Shown: one piece after another, positions 1 through 12,384 of the stretch
Numbering within the stretch: position 1 is the first letter of the stretch
Layout of the letters: every line of letters starts with the position of its first letter
Source of the DNA: Bacillus nakamurai
GTDB lineage: Bacteria > Bacillota > Bacilli > Bacillales > Bacillaceae
NCBI RefSeq assembly: GCF_001584325.1
Contig: NZ_LSAZ01000005.1
Span: 1-64,000, forward strand
Direction: 5' to 3'
DNA: 64,000 bases
Translations under genes and position numbers: made by a program
Notes under the pieces: generated by a model
What the model was told of the DNA's origin: nothing
The model's input: only the letters and a program-made list of their open reading frames with translations
Database searches by the model: none

Positions 1-41
1 TTTCAAAGAACTTTGTCCGTCACTCTTGAAGCGACCACTTA

Positions 42-70
42 ATCATAACATTTATAGTTCACTAGGTCAA
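42..70 (-). promoter_or_regulatory. rRNA-type promoter firing off the left edge
   Basis: Read leftward, a -35 TTGACC (65-70) and -10 TATGAT (42-47) are separated by exactly 17 bases. The following bases resemble the GTCGCTT-containing leader of Bacillus rrn operons and end in TTCTTTGAAA, a usual pre-16S leader motif. In B. subtilis the rrnO operon follows gyrA in this direction, so this is probably its promoter. The 16S gene itself lies outside the window. Confidence 0.7.
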
Positions 71-183
71 TACTTTTTTTAAAAAGTATTTTTTTAGTGT
101 GCTGTCTTTATTAAAAGACAACAAAAAGAATTATAACAGCATCCATGCCTTGTGTCAAAGTTTTTTTCAACTTCCTTATATGT

Positions 184-216
184 AAAAAGTGCAGCCTGTA
201 ACAGCTGCACTTTTTT
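184..216 (-). terminator. gyrA terminator
   Basis: Stem arms at 184-195 and 204-216 (GTGCAGC paired with GCTGCAC, extended by A/T tracts) lie directly after the gyrA stop. The flanking A and T runs would let it work in either direction. Confidence 0.8.
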
Positions 217-217
217 A

Positions 218-2686
218 TTACACTTCTTCTGTTTCTTCTGATTCTTCCGGTGTTTCTTCATTCTTTTCAACAAGCGCTACAGTCGCCACGTGTTCTTCAT
301 CGGACATGCGGATAAGGCGGACACCTTGCGTTACACGTCCGGTGACCGAAATATCATTTATATCCATTCTGATCAGCACTCCGCTTGCGGTGATAATCAT
401 TAAGTCCTCTTCGCCTCTTGTAGCTTTAACCGTTACTAACGGGCCGTTGCTTTCAGTAATTTTGCATGTTTTAAGGCCCTTTCCGCCGCGGCTTTGGACT
501 CTGTAGTCAGCAGCCGGCGTACGTTTGCCGTAGCCGTTTTCTGTCACGATGAGGACATCAGAGTCTTCTTCAAGGATCTCCATCCCAACAACTACGTCAT
601 CATCAGTCAGGGTAATGCCTTTTACGCCTGCAGCAGTCCGTCCCATTTGTCTTACATCTTCTTCATGGAATCGGATCAGCAAACCGTTCTTAGTACCGAT
701 AATGATTTGCTTTGAGCCGTCAGTCAGACGGACAGCCATCAATTCATCATCTTCACGGAGGCCGAGAGCAATCAGGCCGTTATTGCGTATATTGGCGAAC
801 TGAGACAGCGCCGTACGTTTCGATACGCCGTGTTTTGTCGTAAAGAACAGGTAAAGATCCTCATCAAACGTGCTGACCGGAATGATGGCATTAATCCATT
901 CGCCTTTTTCAACCTCTAACAGATTGATAATCGGGATGCCTTTTGCCGTCCGTCCGAATTCAGGGACCTCATAGCCTTTTGAACGATATACTTTCCCTTT
1001 ATTAGAGAAGAAAAGGATCGTGTCATGAGTTGAAGTGGAAATTAAGTGCTCCACAAAGTCGTCTTCGTTCGTGCCCATTCCCTGTACGCCTTTTCCGCCG
1101 CGTTTTTGGCTGCGGTATGTTGACGCTGGAAGGCGTTTAATATAGCCGTTATGAGTGAGCGTGATGACGACGTTTTCTCTTTCTATGAGATCCTCGTCTT
1201 CAATCGTTTCAAGACCGGACGTAACAATTTCCGTGCGTCTCTCATCATTGAAGCGTTCTTTAATTTCAGTGAGCTCTTCGCGGATGATTTCGAGCACTTT
1301 TTCTTCATTGGCCAAAATGTCCTTAAGCTCGGCAATTAATGAAACGAGCGATTGATATTCTTCCTCAATCTTTTCACGCTCCAGACCAGTTAATCGCTGC
1401 AGACGCATATCCAAGATGGCTTGCGCCTGTTTTTCAGTCAGTGAAAACTGTTCGATTAAACCGGTTCTTGCAATCTCAGCCGTCTGAGAATTACGGATAA
1501 GAGAAATCACTGCGTCTAAATGATCGAGAGCGACTCTTAAACCTTCTAATATGTGGGCTCTCGCTTCCGCTTTACGAAGTTCGTAAGCCGTTCTGCGCCG
1601 TATGACAACTTTCTGGTGATCAAGGTAATGCTCTAGGCATTGTTTCAGGCTTAATACTTTCGGCTGCCCGTCAACAAGCGCCAGCAGATTGATCCCGAAA
1701 GATGTTTGCAGCGACGTTTGCTTATACAGGTTATTTAAGATAACATGCGCATTCGCATCACGACGGATTTCGATGACGATTCTCATTCCGTTACGGTCGG
1801 ATTCGTCACGAAGATCTGTGATTCCTTCGATTTTTTTATCTCGGACAAGATCTGCGATTTTTTCGATTAATCTTGCTTTGTTCACCTGATAAGGAATTTC
1901 CGTGACGATGATTCTTTCTTTGCCTGAAGAGGTCTGTTCAATTTCAGCCTTGGCCCGAATGGTGATAGATCCCCGTCCTGATTCATATGCCTTGCGGATT
2001 CCGCTCCGGCCCAATATCTGACCGGCTGTCGGGAAATCAGGCCCAGGGATGAATTCCATCAGCTCCTGGTTTGTAATGTCAGGGTTTTCGCTTACGGCAA
2101 GCACCCCGTCAATGACTTCGCCCAGCTGGTGAGGCGGAATGTTTGTCGCCATTCCGACCGCGATGCCGGCAGCCCCGTTTACGAGCAGATTCGGAAATCT
2201 CGAAGGCATGACGACAGGCTCTCTTTCTGCACCGTCATAGTTGTCTTGATAATCAATCGTGTCTTTCGTAATGTCCCGGAGGATTTCCATTGCGATTTTT
2301 GACATTCTCGCTTCTGTATAACGCATCGCAGCCGCTGAATCGCCGTCTACCGAACCGAAGTTGCCGTGTCCGTCGACAAGCATGTAGCGATAGTTAAAAT
2401 CCTGCGCCATTCTGACCATTGACTCGTAAACCGCTGAGTCTCCGTGCGGGTGGTATTTACCGATAACTTCACCGACGATACGGGCGGATTTTTTATACGG
2501 CTTGTCACTGGTCATGCCTAAATCATTCATCGCGTATAAAATCCGTCTGTGGACCGGCTTCAGACCGTCACGCACATCCGGAAGCGCCCGGGAGACGATA
2601 ACGCTCATTGCATAGTCCAGAAAGGATGTCCGCATTTCCTGACTGATATTGACTTCACGTACTTGTGGTGTGTTTTGTTCACTCAT
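218..2686 (-). CDS. gyrA: DNA gyrase subunit A
   Basis: GyrA is the breakage-reunion subunit of gyrase, which introduces negative supercoils in the A2B2 complex. The 822-residue protein is full length. The N-terminal winged-helix/tower domain carries the catalytic tyrosine in [11 protein letters not shown]. The quinolone-determining region reads [13 protein letters not shown], with the wild-type Ser and Glu, so no target-site quinolone resistance is visible there. The C-terminal beta-pinwheel contains the GyrA box [10 protein letters not shown]. The tail is acidic. The ATG is preceded by a GGGAGG ribosome site. It lies downstream of gyrB, with a separate terminator between them. Confidence 0.98.
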   Translation of the reverse strand: MSEQNTPQVREVNISQEMRTSFLDYAMSVIVSRALPDVRDGLKPVHRRILYAMNDLGMTSDKPYKKSARIVGEVIGKYHPHGDSAVYESMVRMAQDFNYRYMLVDGHGNFGSVDGDSAAAMRYTEARMSKIAMEILRDITKDTIDYQDNYDGAEREPVVMPSRFPNLLVNGAAGIAVGMATNIPPHQLGEVIDGVLAVSENPDITNQELMEFIPGPDFPTAGQILGRSGIRKAYESGRGSITIRAKAEIEQTSSGKERIIVTEIPYQVNKARLIEKIADLVRDKKIEGITDLRDESDRNGMRIVIEIRRDANAHVILNNLYKQTSLQTSFGINLLALVDGQPKVLSLKQCLEHYLDHQKVVIRRRTAYELRKAEARAHILEGLRVALDHLDAVISLIRNSQTAEIARTGLIEQFSLTEKQAQAILDMRLQRLTGLEREKIEEEYQSLVSLIAELKDILANEEKVLEIIREELTEIKERFNDERRTEIVTSGLETIEDEDLIERENVVITLTHNGYIKRLPASTYRSQKRGGKGVQGMGTNEDDFVEHLISTSTHDTILFFSNKGKVYRSKGYEVPEFGRTAKGIPIINLLEVEKGEWINAIIPVSTFDEDLYLFFTTKHGVSKRTALSQFANIRNNGLIALGLREDDELMAVRLTDGSKQIIIGTKNGLLIRFHEEDVRQMGRTAAGVKGITLTDDDVVVGMEILEEDSDVLIVTENGYGKRTPAADYRVQSRGGKGLKTCKITESNGPLVTVKATRGEEDLMIITASGVLIRMDINDISVTGRVTQGVRLIRMSDEEHVATVALVEKNEETPEESEETEEV

Positions 2687-2818
2687 TAAAAAAACCTCCC
2701 TGAAGTATCACATGAAATAATGTGGGAGTAGATTGTCCATTATGATCTTCAATACGATTTCACTATTCTCCATTATATCAATAAACTTGTGTTTATACAC
2801 ATTAATTTACTAGAATGT

Positions 2819-2847
2819 ACGGGTTTTGCGGGTTTTGCGGGTTTTCT
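2819..2847. repeat. Three short tandem GGGTTTTGC-type units
   Basis: Three consecutive copies of a 9-base unit (CGGGTTTTG, the last one imperfect) lie in the gyrB-gyrA intergenic region. No function is assigned. It is between the gyrB terminator and the gyrA promoter area. Confidence 0.6.
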
Positions 2848-2871
2848 CAGTCTGATCGGAGCCACTTTGAG

Positions 2872-2906
2872 AAAAAAGCCTTATTTCTTAACGAAAATAA
2901 GGCTTT
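2872..2906 (-). terminator. gyrB terminator
   Basis: Perfect 12-base arms AAAGCCTTATTT (2875-2886) and AAATAAGGCTTT (2895-2906), followed on the minus strand by a T run, sit just past the gyrB stop at 2912. Confidence 0.85.
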
Positions 2907-2911
2907 CATAG

Positions 2912-4840
<1,929 letters not shown>

Positions 4841-4884
4841 TCACCTACACTTTTCTTAAACGATATATTCATTTTAAAGATCCG

Positions 4885-5130
4885 CTAAGAATCTATTTCT
4901 AACATAAATTGCGCACGTTTCTTTAATGTGCCGGAAGATAAGGGAGAGTAATATATATTCTCAGTCGTGACTACGATAGACTTTGGCGTGCCGTTTACGG
5001 ACGGCACCACTTTTTGTTTCTGTCTGCTCAGAAATTCTTCAACAATCGGCGATACATTTACCTTGCAGTCAAAAATCCCGACAATATCGCGTGTTGAAAC
5101 GACAAAGTCGTCACCTAAATGAATATACAA
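4885..5130 (-). CDS. remB: Extracellular matrix regulator RemB (DUF370)
   Basis: This 81-residue basic protein is the yaaB/RemB protein that lies between recF and gyrB in B. subtilis. It belongs to the same small family as RemA, the DNA-binding activator of biofilm matrix genes. The start MYIHLGDDF and the conserved VVSTRDIVGIFD segment support the call. It begins 17 bases after the recF stop and is probably co-transcribed with recF. RemB's own function is less well defined than RemA's. Confidence 0.88.
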   Translation of the reverse strand: MYIHLGDDFVVSTRDIVGIFDCKVNVSPIVEEFLSRQKQKVVPSVNGTPKSIVVTTENIYYSPLSSGTLKKRAQFMLEIDS

Positions 5131-5147
5131 TCGCTCACCTCATTTCT

Positions 5148-6260
5148 TCACTTCACTAACGCACCGTTTTCCACACGGAACATTCCTGCTTGATGTAAGG
5201 TTTCGTGGTCAATGCCATCCACACTCGTCGTGGTGACAAATGTTTGCACACGGCCTTGGATTGTATGAAGCAAATGGGACTGGCGGTAATCATCCAGTTC
5301 GCTTAGTACATCATCCAAAAGTAAAATGGGATATTCTCCGATTTCTTCATGAATCAAATCGATTTCGGCAAGCTTGAGAGATAAAGCCGTCGTCCTCTGC
5401 TGTCCCTGCGAACCATAAGTCTGCACATCGCGTCCGTTAACATAAAAAAGGACATCATCCCGATGCGGTCCGAACAGCGTGACACCTCGTTCTATTTCTT
5501 TTTCTTTTAATTTTGAAAAAGACTCCTGGTAGCTATTACCTATTTTCGACAAATCTTTGGGATCTGATACCTCAAGCGCCGTGTGGTACTTCAGTGTCAG
5601 CTCTTCAAGCCCTCGTGAAATGCCGGAATGGATCGGCTGCGCCCATTTTTCAAGCTGCGCCGTGAATTGCAGGCGTTTGACGACAACCTTTGCGGCAGCC
5701 TCAATCAGCTGGTCAGTCAGAACATCAAGCATGGTTCTGTCAGTCTGTTTCCTGCTTTGAAGCTGCTTTAAAAAATGATTCCGCTGCGATAGGATTTTTT
5801 GATAAAGGGACAAATCATACAGATATACGGCAGATACCTGCCCGATCTCCATATCAAGAAATCTCCGCCTCACCTGGGGGCTGCCCTTCACAAGGTTTAA
5901 GTCCTCAGGGGCAAACATAATGGTGTTCAGCGCTCCGACATACTGACTGAGTTTTTGCTGCTCTATATGATTGACCTTGCCCTTTTTACCTTTTTTGGAA
6001 ATGACAAGCTGCATTGGGATGTCCCCGTTTCGCTTCATCACTCTTCCTTCTATTTTAGCATAGTCTTCGTCCCACCGTATAAGTTCTTTGTCATTTGAGG
6101 TGCGATGCGATTTTGCCATCGACAAAACATAGATTGCCTCCATCAGATTTGTCTTTCCTTGGGCATTCTCTCCGATGATCACATTCACCTTGTTTTCAAA
6201 TTGAAGCTCAGCGTGCTCATAATTACGGTAGGATGTTAATTCTAAATTTTGGATATACAA
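5148..6260 (-). CDS. recF: DNA replication/repair protein RecF
   Basis: RecF is an SMC-like ATPase that helps load RecA at gaps (RecFOR pathway). The Walker A motif GENAQGKTN is at about residues 30-38. The signature region [18 protein letters not shown] and Walker [12 protein letters not shown] are near the C-terminus. The start chosen is TTG at 6260, giving [14 protein letters not shown] and 370 residues, as in B. subtilis. The upstream in-frame GTG (6269) overlaps the GGGTGA ribosome site and cannot use it. It follows rlbA by 14 bases. Confidence 0.96.
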   Translation of the reverse strand: MYIQNLELTSYRNYEHAELQFENKVNVIIGENAQGKTNLMEAIYVLSMAKSHRTSNDKELIRWDEDYAKIEGRVMKRNGDIPMQLVISKKGKKGKVNHIEQQKLSQYVGALNTIMFAPEDLNLVKGSPQVRRRFLDMEIGQVSAVYLYDLSLYQKILSQRNHFLKQLQSRKQTDRTMLDVLTDQLIEAAAKVVVKRLQFTAQLEKWAQPIHSGISRGLEELTLKYHTALEVSDPKDLSKIGNSYQESFSKLKEKEIERGVTLFGPHRDDVLFYVNGRDVQTYGSQGQQRTTALSLKLAEIDLIHEEIGEYPILLLDDVLSELDDYRQSHLLHTIQGRVQTFVTTTSVDGIDHETLHQAGMFRVENGALVK

Positions 6261-6274
6261 CCCTGTCACCCGCT

Positions 6275-6490
6275 TTAATTGACGACTTGAAATGAACCAA
6301 ATCCTTCAATCGCGACCACGTCTCCAACATAAAGCTTTCTGCCGCGGCGATTGTCCGGTTCATTGTTGACAGTCACCTCATGCTCGCTCAGAAACCACTT
6401 CGCCATACCGCCGGACTGAATCACATCCGCTAATTTTAAAAACTGGCCAAGCGTAATCATTTCTGTATCAATCGAAATCGGATTTGCCAT
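6275..6490 (-). CDS. rlbA: S4-domain RNA-binding protein RlbA (YaaA)
   Basis: This 71-residue protein starts [12 protein letters not shown], is almost identical to B. subtilis YaaA, and is conserved between dnaN and recF. It has the S4-like RNA-binding fold ([15 protein letters not shown] ... [13 protein letters not shown]) and is linked to ribosome assembly in the literature. The start at 6490 is preferred over an upstream in-frame codon (6508) because of the GAGGTCGATATT ribosome site upstream. Confidence 0.93.
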   Translation of the reverse strand: MANPISIDTEMITLGQFLKLADVIQSGGMAKWFLSEHEVTVNNEPDNRRGRKLYVGDVVAIEGFGSFQVVN

Positions 6491-6585
6491 AATATCGACC
6501 TCTTTCAAATATCACTAATATCTAATTGTACTAAAAAATCCTGAAATAAGGAAAGGGAAAACTTGAGGGAGCGTCTGATGAATAG

Positions 6586-6611
6586 AAAAGCTGCCGAACC
6601 CAGTCGGCAGC
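6586..6611 (-). terminator. dnaN terminator
   Basis: GCTGCCGA (6590-6597) pairs with TCGGCAGC (6604-6611). It is followed on the minus strand by TTTTC. It separates dnaAN from the rlbA-recF genes. Confidence 0.75.
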
Positions 6612-6623
6612 AGATTCTTTTGA

Positions 6624-7760
6624 TTAATACGTTCTGACCGGAAGGATGAGCTGAACGATGGTTTCATCATTCGGCGTACGGATAAGAAACGGTCTCATCG
6701 CTCCCGTGAAGCTGATACGAATGTCCGCTCCTTCAAGTACTTTCAATGCGTCCATCATATATTTTGGACTAAATGAAATATTTAATTCCTCACCATCAAT
6801 CTGATCGGCAAGCACCGCTTCGACCACTTTCCCGATTTCAGGAGAGTTTGATGAAATCTCAAGCGATTCCGCCGGTTTAGCAGAAAGCTTAACGACGTTG
6901 TTACGGCCTTCTCTTGCCAATAAAGAGGCGCGGTCTATCGCCTGCAAAAATTCCTTTGTGTTCACGACGATTTCAGTTTTGCTTTCCTGCGGAATCAGGC
7001 TGGTCGTGTCAGGGTAGTTTCCGTCAAGCAATCGCGAGAAGAACAATACGTTTTTCGCTTTAAACAGAACTTGCGTTTCTGTAATGACGATATCGACGAG
7101 TTCTTGATTATCATCGAGAATTTTGCTCAGTTCAGTTAAGCTTTTTCCCGGAATCACGACGTTATATGAGCTGTCTTCAGAAATATCAAGCTTTGCTTTT
7201 CTTAAAGCGAGACGGTGGCTGTCCGTCGCAGTGCATAATAATTCACCGTTTTCCACTTTCCAGTTTACACCTGTCAAGATAGGGCGTGTTTCTGAGGCGG
7301 ACACAGCGAACACGGTTTGACGAATTAAGTTTTTCAAAAGATCCGTCGGAATTTGAATGGCATGATGCTCTTCAATCTGCGGAAGATGAGGATATTCATC
7401 TGCATCAAGGCCGTTTAGGTTAAATTCGGCTTTTCCGGAGCGGATAATCGTTAAATATTGATTTTGGACTTCAATTTCTACAGTTGCCATCGGCAGCTTT
7501 TTAACGATTTCGCTGAAGAAGCGCGCTTGCAGCACAATGCTTCCCGGCTGATCAATCGTGACGATTTCTTTATCATCATCTTCTTTTGGAATGAATGACT
7601 CGATTGAAATATCAGAGTCGCTTCCTGTAAAAGAAACTCCTTCATCCGAAGCTACGATTTTGATACCGGTCAGAATGGGGATTGTTGTTCTGGATGAAAC
7701 GGCTTTTAGAACGTCTTGGACACTTTCAACTAAACGATCTTTTTGAATCGTGAATTTCAT
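6624..7760 (-). CDS. dnaN: DNA polymerase III beta sliding clamp
   Basis: The beta clamp holds polymerase III on DNA as a dimeric ring. At 378 residues it is full length, with three repeated clamp domains. It starts MKFTIQKDRLVESVQDVLKAV and ends in the usual MALIPVR-like tail (QLILPVRTY). Its ATG is preceded by a GGAGG site. It lies downstream of dnaA with the origin's second DnaA-box cluster between the two genes. Confidence 0.98.
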   Translation of the reverse strand: MKFTIQKDRLVESVQDVLKAVSSRTTIPILTGIKIVASDEGVSFTGSDSDISIESFIPKEDDDKEIVTIDQPGSIVLQARFFSEIVKKLPMATVEIEVQNQYLTIIRSGKAEFNLNGLDADEYPHLPQIEEHHAIQIPTDLLKNLIRQTVFAVSASETRPILTGVNWKVENGELLCTATDSHRLALRKAKLDISEDSSYNVVIPGKSLTELSKILDDNQELVDIVITETQVLFKAKNVLFFSRLLDGNYPDTTSLIPQESKTEIVVNTKEFLQAIDRASLLAREGRNNVVKLSAKPAESLEISSNSPEIGKVVEAVLADQIDGEELNISFSPKYMMDALKVLEGADIRISFTGAMRPFLIRTPNDETIVQLILPVRTY

Positions 7761-7789
7761 TTTTATCCTCCTAACGGATAATTAATATA

Positions 7790-7918
7790 AATATATTTTA
7801 AAAATAGCAGTAGTAATAGTAGGGCCTGTGGATTTGTGGATAAGTTGTGAAAAAGACAGGAAACACAGCCTATCCACATGTGGACAGACTGTGCATGGCT
7901 ATAGAAAAGTTATTCACA
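7790..7918. other. oriC downstream part (incC) with unwinding module
   Basis: DnaA boxes are at 7827-7835 (degenerate TGTGGATTT), 7835-7843 (TGTGGATAA), 7870-7878 (CTATCCACA) and 7910-7918 (TTATTCACA). Just left of the first pair, the minus strand reads TACTATTACTACTGCTAT, a series of three-base DnaA-trio-like units. An A/T-rich stretch (7781-7805) follows. Boxes next to trios next to AT-rich DNA is the basal unwinding layout known from B. subtilis oriC between dnaA and dnaN. Confidence 0.85.
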
Positions 7919-7945
7919 CTTTCCCGGGTTCATCCGAGGGCTCTA

Positions 7946-9286
7946 TTATTTAAGCAGTTCTTTTATTTCTTTCACATGCTGCTGAAGCTGTTCGTCATCA
8001 ATCAGCAGTTTTGAAATCTTTTCATGAGCGTGAATGACGGTTGTATGGTCTCTTCCGCCGAATTCTTCACCGATTTTAGGCAAAGAGGAGTCCGTCATTT
8101 CTCTGGAAAGATACATGGCGATTTGTCTTGGGAACGCGACGGATTTCGTCCGTTTTTTCGCTTTAAAATCCTCAAGCTTAATGTTGAATTGCTGGCCTAC
8201 GATCCGCTGAATTTCTTTTATGGTAATGACCTTCGGCTTGGAAGACGGAATGATATCTTTTAACGCTTCTGCAGCCAGATCGGCATTAATGTCTTTATTA
8301 ATCAAGGATGAATAGGCGACAACCCGTATTAATGCCCCTTCCAGTTCCCTGATGTTGCTGTCGATCTGATTCGCGATGTAAAGCATAACCTCGTTTGGAA
8401 TATCAAGGCCTTCCGCTTTCGCTTTTTTCCTCAGAATGGCGATCCTTGTTTCCAGATCAGGCGGCGTGATATCTGTAATCAGCCCCCATTCAAAACGCGA
8501 GCGCAGCCGGTCTTCAAGAGTCGGAATCTCTTTTGGCGGCCTGTCGCTTGAGATAACGATTTGTTTGCTTTCTTCATGAAGCGTGTTGAAGGTATGGAAA
8601 AACTCTTCCTGTGTTTGTTCTTTTCCGGCTAAAAATTGAATATCATCTATCAAAAGTACATCAACGTTGCGATAGCGGTTGCGGAAATCAACGGCTTTAT
8701 TGTCGCGGATCGAGTTGATGAATTCATTTGTGAATTTTTCGGAAGACAGGTACACCACTTTGGCTGAAGGATTATGATCTATGACATAATGGCCGATTGC
8801 GTGCATTAAGTGGGTTTTTCCTAAGCCGACTCCCCCGTATATAAATAAGGGGTTGTACGCTTTAGCGGGTGCTTCCGCTACAGCCAGTGACGCCGCATGG
8901 GCGAATCGGTTTCCCGATCCGATGACAAACGTGTCGAATGTATATTTCGGGTTGAGCATGCTTTGGGGAAAATCAGACGGTTCCTCTTTTGCCGCCTTTT
9001 TTACTTGAGGTTTCGGCATAAAGTCTTCCGCATCCTGATTTTGAGGGATGACAAACTTAATACTCAATTCTTCCCCGGTTAATTCATATATAGTATCTGC
9101 AATGAGATGTAAGTATCTGGACTCCAGCCAGTCTCTGGCAAATTCATTAGGAGCGGTGATCGTTAAGGTATCCCCGTGCAGTGAATGGGCTTTTGTTGAT
9201 TTCATCCAAGTTTCGAAGCTCGGTTTGCTTAACTTCTTCTCTATTTGAGCTAAAGCTTGATTCCAAAGATCCAATATATTCTCCAT
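7946..9286 (-). CDS. dnaA: Chromosomal replication initiator DnaA
   Basis: DnaA binds TTATCCACA boxes, oligomerises with ATP and opens the origin. Four domains are visible: N-terminal interaction domain, variable linker (about residues 85-110), AAA+ with Walker [10 protein letters not shown] and Walker [12 protein letters not shown], and a C-terminal helix-turn-helix ending [15 protein letters not shown]. The length is 446 residues, as in B. subtilis. DnaA boxes flank the gene on both sides, including its own promoter region, which allows autoregulation. Confidence 0.99.
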   Translation of the reverse strand: MENILDLWNQALAQIEKKLSKPSFETWMKSTKAHSLHGDTLTITAPNEFARDWLESRYLHLIADTIYELTGEELSIKFVIPQNQDAEDFMPKPQVKKAAKEEPSDFPQSMLNPKYTFDTFVIGSGNRFAHAASLAVAEAPAKAYNPLFIYGGVGLGKTHLMHAIGHYVIDHNPSAKVVYLSSEKFTNEFINSIRDNKAVDFRNRYRNVDVLLIDDIQFLAGKEQTQEEFFHTFNTLHEESKQIVISSDRPPKEIPTLEDRLRSRFEWGLITDITPPDLETRIAILRKKAKAEGLDIPNEVMLYIANQIDSNIRELEGALIRVVAYSSLINKDINADLAAEALKDIIPSSKPKVITIKEIQRIVGQQFNIKLEDFKAKKRTKSVAFPRQIAMYLSREMTDSSLPKIGEEFGGRDHTTVIHAHEKISKLLIDDEQLQQHVKEIKELLK

Positions 9287-9398
9287 TATCCGGCACAGCC
9301 CTCCTTTTCTTTAAAATCAGCGTCTTTTTTCTGTTATAGAACACAAAAAAGAGCGTATGGCTCTGACCATTCGTACACACGTAATGTTGAAAACATAT

Positions 9399-9427
9399 AG
9401 TATAGTAGAAAAATAGCTTTTCGACAA
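9399..9427 (-). promoter_or_regulatory. dnaA promoter
   Basis: On the minus strand, -35 TTGTCG (9422-9427) and -10 TATACT (9399-9404) have a 17-base spacer. DnaA boxes start 12 bases upstream of the -35, consistent with repression by DnaA. The leader to the dnaA start is about 105 bases. Confidence 0.75.
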
Positions 9428-9438
9428 ATTCCACAACT

Positions 9439-9702
9439 TGTGGACAACATTCTACACAAGCTGTGTGAAAACAATCCACAACTTATCCACACTTTGTGGA
9501 TAAAGAGAATAGGCCGGATCAGTAATTAAGAGTTAAAACACAAATATAATATCAAATTAAGCGAGGACTTGCAATGGTTCTCATGATCTTATCCACAAAC
9601 CTGACAACTTGTTGAAAAATCGTTGTCCACAGGAGTGGGCAATGTGAAAATGTTGTCGATAACGATTGTGGATATTAAAAAATGACTGAAAAGATATCCA
9701 CA
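9439..9702. other. oriC upstream part (incA/incB) DnaA-box array
   Basis: This 618-base gene-free region between dnaA and rpmH contains clear DnaA boxes. They are at 9439-9447, 9472-9480, 9483-9491, 9495-9503, 9589-9597, 9623-9631, 9667-9675 and 9694-9702, in both orientations. Three of them (9483, 9495 and 9589) match TTATCCACA exactly on one strand. With the dnaA-dnaN cluster it forms the bipartite Bacillus origin. The short open frames here are non-coding. Confidence 0.93.
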
Positions 9703-9828
9703 TTCCGCTTTTTTTACGGAAAGGGCGGCTTTTTTTGCGTTAAAAAAAGGAATATGAAAAATAAGGTTTCTAAACTGGTGAAGGTATGTTATCCTATTAT
9801 GGTTGTAAGAAATAAAAGCACTGTGAAG

Positions 9829-9858
9829 TTGACAATGAATAGGCAACACAAATATAAT
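9829..9858 (+). promoter_or_regulatory. rpmH promoter
   Basis: Consensus -35 TTGACA (9829-9834) and -10 TATAAT (9853-9858) with an 18-base spacer lie 46 bases upstream of rpmH. Both hexamers are perfect, as expected for a ribosomal protein gene. Confidence 0.85.
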
Positions 9859-9901
9859 AAGTAAGACTGTCTTTAACAGCTATTCCTCGAGGGAGGTGTC
9901 A

Positions 9902-10039
<138 letters not shown>

Positions 10040-10040
10040 G

Positions 10041-10068
10041 CCACTGAATAATGTCAGTGGTCTTTTTT
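10041..10068 (+). terminator. rpmH terminator
   Basis: CCACTGA (10041-10047) pairs with TCAGTGG (10054-10060), followed by TCTTTTTT. Some read-through into rnpA is likely, as in other bacilli. Confidence 0.8.
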
Positions 10069-10193
10069 CACATTAAGAGAAAAGATATGTCATGCGTCGC
10101 CCGGTATTGGAGAAATTTCTTCAGTATTCCGGCGGCCCGTTTTTTTTAGATAGAAATAAAAGTTTCTGCGAGTAAATATCGGAGTGAATCAGA

Positions 10194-10544
10194 GTGAAGA
10201 AGCGAAATCGGTTAAAGAAAAATGAAGATTTTCAAAAAGTGTTTAAACGCGGGACGTCTATGGCAAACCGCCAGTTCGTGCTGTATACGCTTGATCAGCC
10301 GCAGCAGAAAGAGCTTCGGGTAGGACTTTCTGTCAGTAAAAAAATCGGCAATGCCGTGATGCGCAATCGGGTAAAGCGTTTAATCAGGCAGGCGATTCAG
10401 GAGGAAAGAGAGCTGCTGAAGCCGAAAGATTTTATTATTATTGCAAGAAAACCCGCAAGCGAACTCAGTTTTGAGGAAACGAAAAAAAGCCTGCAGCACT
10501 TATTTAGAAAAACCTCTTTATATAAGAAATCTTCGTCGAAATAG
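10194..10544 (+). CDS. rnpA: Ribonuclease P protein component
   Basis: RnpA is the protein cofactor of RNase P, which matures tRNA 5' ends. The 116-residue basic protein contains the signature region [11 protein letters not shown] and begins with [19 protein letters not shown]. The start is GTG at 10194. Its position between rpmH and spoIIIJ is conserved. Confidence 0.96.
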   Translation: MKKRNRLKKNEDFQKVFKRGTSMANRQFVLYTLDQPQQKELRVGLSVSKKIGNAVMRNRVKRLIRQAIQEERELLKPKDFIIIARKPASELSFEETKKSLQHLFRKTSLYKKSSSK

Positions 10545-10676
10545 CTCATGTTTTGTTTTCTTCACGATTTTAAAAGCGCTTCCTTTTGATTGGCGAAAAA
10601 TGACCGCCATTTTAAAACTGAAAGATGCTAAAATACATACAAGTGTTTATAAAGATTGGTATAGGAGGAAACGTTC

Positions 10677-11456
10677 TTGAAAAGGAGAATATGGTTACTA
10701 CTGAGTATGGTCGGTATGCTCGTGCTGCTGGCTGGCTGCTCGAGTGTGAAAGAACCGATTACGGCAAACAGCCCGCATTTCTGGGACAAGTATATTGTGT
10801 ACCCATTGTCGGAAGTCATTACGTATGTAGCGAAACTGACGGGAGACAACTACGGATTATCGATTATTATTGTCACTATTTTAATCCGCCTATTGATTTT
10901 GCCGCTGATGATCAAGCAGCTCCGAAGCTCTAAAGCGATGCAGGCGCTTCAGCCTGAGATGCAGAAGCTTAGGGAAAAATACAGCTCAAAAGATCAAAAA
11001 ACGCAGCAAAAGCTTCAGCAGGAAACGATGGCCCTGTTTTCAAAGCACGGGGTTAACCCGCTGGCAGGCTGTTTTCCGATTCTGATCCAAATGCCGATTT
11101 TAATCGGGTTTTACCACGCTATTATGCGGACGCAAGCCATTTCACAGCACAGCTTTTTGTGGTTTGATTTAGGAGAGAAAGATCCTTATTATATTCTTCC
11201 TATCGTTGCCGGTGTGGCCACATTCGTTCAGCAGAAGCTGATGATGGCCGGAAATCCTGCCCAAAACCCTCAAATGGCGATGATGGTTTGGATTATGCCG
11301 ATTATGATTATCGTATTTGCGATTAACTTCCCTAGTGCACTTTCTCTTTATTGGGTAGTCGGCAACCTGTTTATGATTGCTCAGACATTCCTTATTAAAG
11401 GGCCGGATATTAAAAAAGAGCCGGAAACGCAGAAAGCGGGAGGAAAGAAAAAGTGA
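10677..11456 (+). CDS. spoIIIJ: Membrane protein insertase YidC1 / SpoIIIJ
   Basis: SpoIIIJ is a YidC/Oxa1 insertase. In sporulation it also supports the SpoIIIA-SpoIIQ channel and forespore sigma-G activity. It has a lipoprotein signal peptide with lipobox LLAGCSS (Cys about residue 21). Five transmembrane segments follow, with the hydrophilic-groove region [11 protein letters not shown] and a basic C-tail. The start is TTG at 10677 after AGGAGG. The stop overlaps the start of jag. Confidence 0.96.
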   Translation: MKRRIWLLLSMVGMLVLLAGCSSVKEPITANSPHFWDKYIVYPLSEVITYVAKLTGDNYGLSIIIVTILIRLLILPLMIKQLRSSKAMQALQPEMQKLREKYSSKDQKTQQKLQQETMALFSKHGVNPLAGCFPILIQMPILIGFYHAIMRTQAISQHSFLWFDLGEKDPYYILPIVAGVATFVQQKLMMAGNPAQNPQMAMMVWIMPIMIIVFAINFPSALSLYWVVGNLFMIAQTFLIKGPDIKKEPETQKAGGKKK

Positions 11457-12094
11457 GGAAGGTGACTGCTGCAGGACGACATGTCGAAGAAGCAGTGCAA
11501 TCAGGCCTTCAAGAACTTCAATTAACAAGAGATCAAGTAGAAATAACAGTGGTGCAAGAAGGATATAACGGGTTTTTGGGTATTTTTGGCAAAAAGAAGG
11601 CGGTCGTAGAGCTGGTTGAGAAAAAATTCCCCGTCCAGGAAGCAAAAGCGTATCTGGAAGGAATTATCAAAACCATTGCCGGGCCGTCTGATGTTGCCGT
11701 TGCAGAAAGTAAAAAAACGGTTCACTTTTACATTAATGGCGAAAATGCGGCATTGCTGATAGGGAAAAGAGGCCAGACTTTAAATGCCCTTGAAACGCTG
11801 ACGCAGCTTGTGTTAAACCGCGGCTCCGGTCAATATCGCCAAGCCGTGGTTGATGCAGAGAATTATCGCCAAAAAAGAAAAGAAATTTTGGATCAGCTGG
11901 CTAACCGACTGGCCAATCAGGTGTTAAAAACGAAAAAAGACGTTCATTTAGAACCGATGCCGTCAGGTGAAAGAAAAATCATCCATGACGCCCTTTCGAA
12001 ACATCCAAAAATCAAAACTTTTTCTACCGGTGAAGGCCGGTATCGCCATCTCGTTATTTCCCATAAAGATAGCAAAAAACCGAAGTCCGGATAA
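11453..12094 (+). CDS. jag: RNA-binding protein KhpB (Jag)
   Basis: Jag/KhpB binds RNA and is functionally linked to the neighbouring YidC. An N-terminal Jag-N domain (about 1-50) is followed by a KH domain ([16 protein letters not shown]) and an R3H domain ([15 protein letters not shown]...GRYRHLVI). The GTG start at 11453 overlaps the spoIIIJ stop by four bases, so the two genes are translationally coupled. Confidence 0.95.
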   Translation: MRKVTAAGRHVEEAVQSGLQELQLTRDQVEITVVQEGYNGFLGIFGKKKAVVELVEKKFPVQEAKAYLEGIIKTIAGPSDVAVAESKKTVHFYINGENAALLIGKRGQTLNALETLTQLVLNRGSGQYRQAVVDAENYRQKRKEILDQLANRLANQVLKTKKDVHLEPMPSGERKIIHDALSKHPKIKTFSTGEGRYRHLVISHKDSKKPKSG

Positions 12095-12115
12095 AATCGG
12101 AACTTCGGTTTTTTT
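12078..12115 (+). terminator. jag terminator
   Basis: AACCGAAGT (12078-12086) pairs with ACTTCGGTT (12102-12110), followed by TTTTT. The stem overlaps the end of the jag frame. Confidence 0.85.
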
Positions 12116-12226
12116 ATTCGAAAAAATGGCTGTTTTCCTATATAGAATCACACTTTTGGCGTTTAAGTTTTTACTTTTTCGGTGTATGCTGTTGATAAAA
12201 AAGATTTTAGGAAATAAAATTAATTG

Positions 12227-12284
12227 TTATTCACATGTGGATAAGTTAAAGTAATAAGGGACGAATTTCTGCTTCTGTGGATAA
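12227..12284. other. DnaA-box cluster between jag and mnmE
   Basis: Three boxes lie within 58 bases: TTATTCACA (12227-12235), TGTGGATAA (12236-12244, abutting and inverted) and TGTGGATAA (12276-12284). B. subtilis has such origin-distal DnaA-box clusters, one of them recalled at jag-thdF. They can titrate DnaA or regulate the downstream gene. Confidence 0.8.
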
Positions 12285-12384
12285 CGCATCTTCCACTTCA
12301 AACCAAACTATGTTATCTTTTAATTTTGGCATAAATAAATTTTTTTTATATAGATGGAAACAGAGATAAAGAGAGGTGAACAGC

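Noticed and set aside
1..41. Part of the 16S rRNA gene at the left edge
   Set aside because: Only leader-like sequence is visible; no mature 16S start motif is reached.
7919..7926. Possible Noc-binding site near CTTTCCCGGG
   Set aside because: Only the central bases match ATTTCCCGGGAAAT; the right arm fails.
9147..9849. Open frames inside oriC and its flanks
   Set aside because: They cover DnaA boxes and promoters, have no ribosome sites, and resemble no protein.
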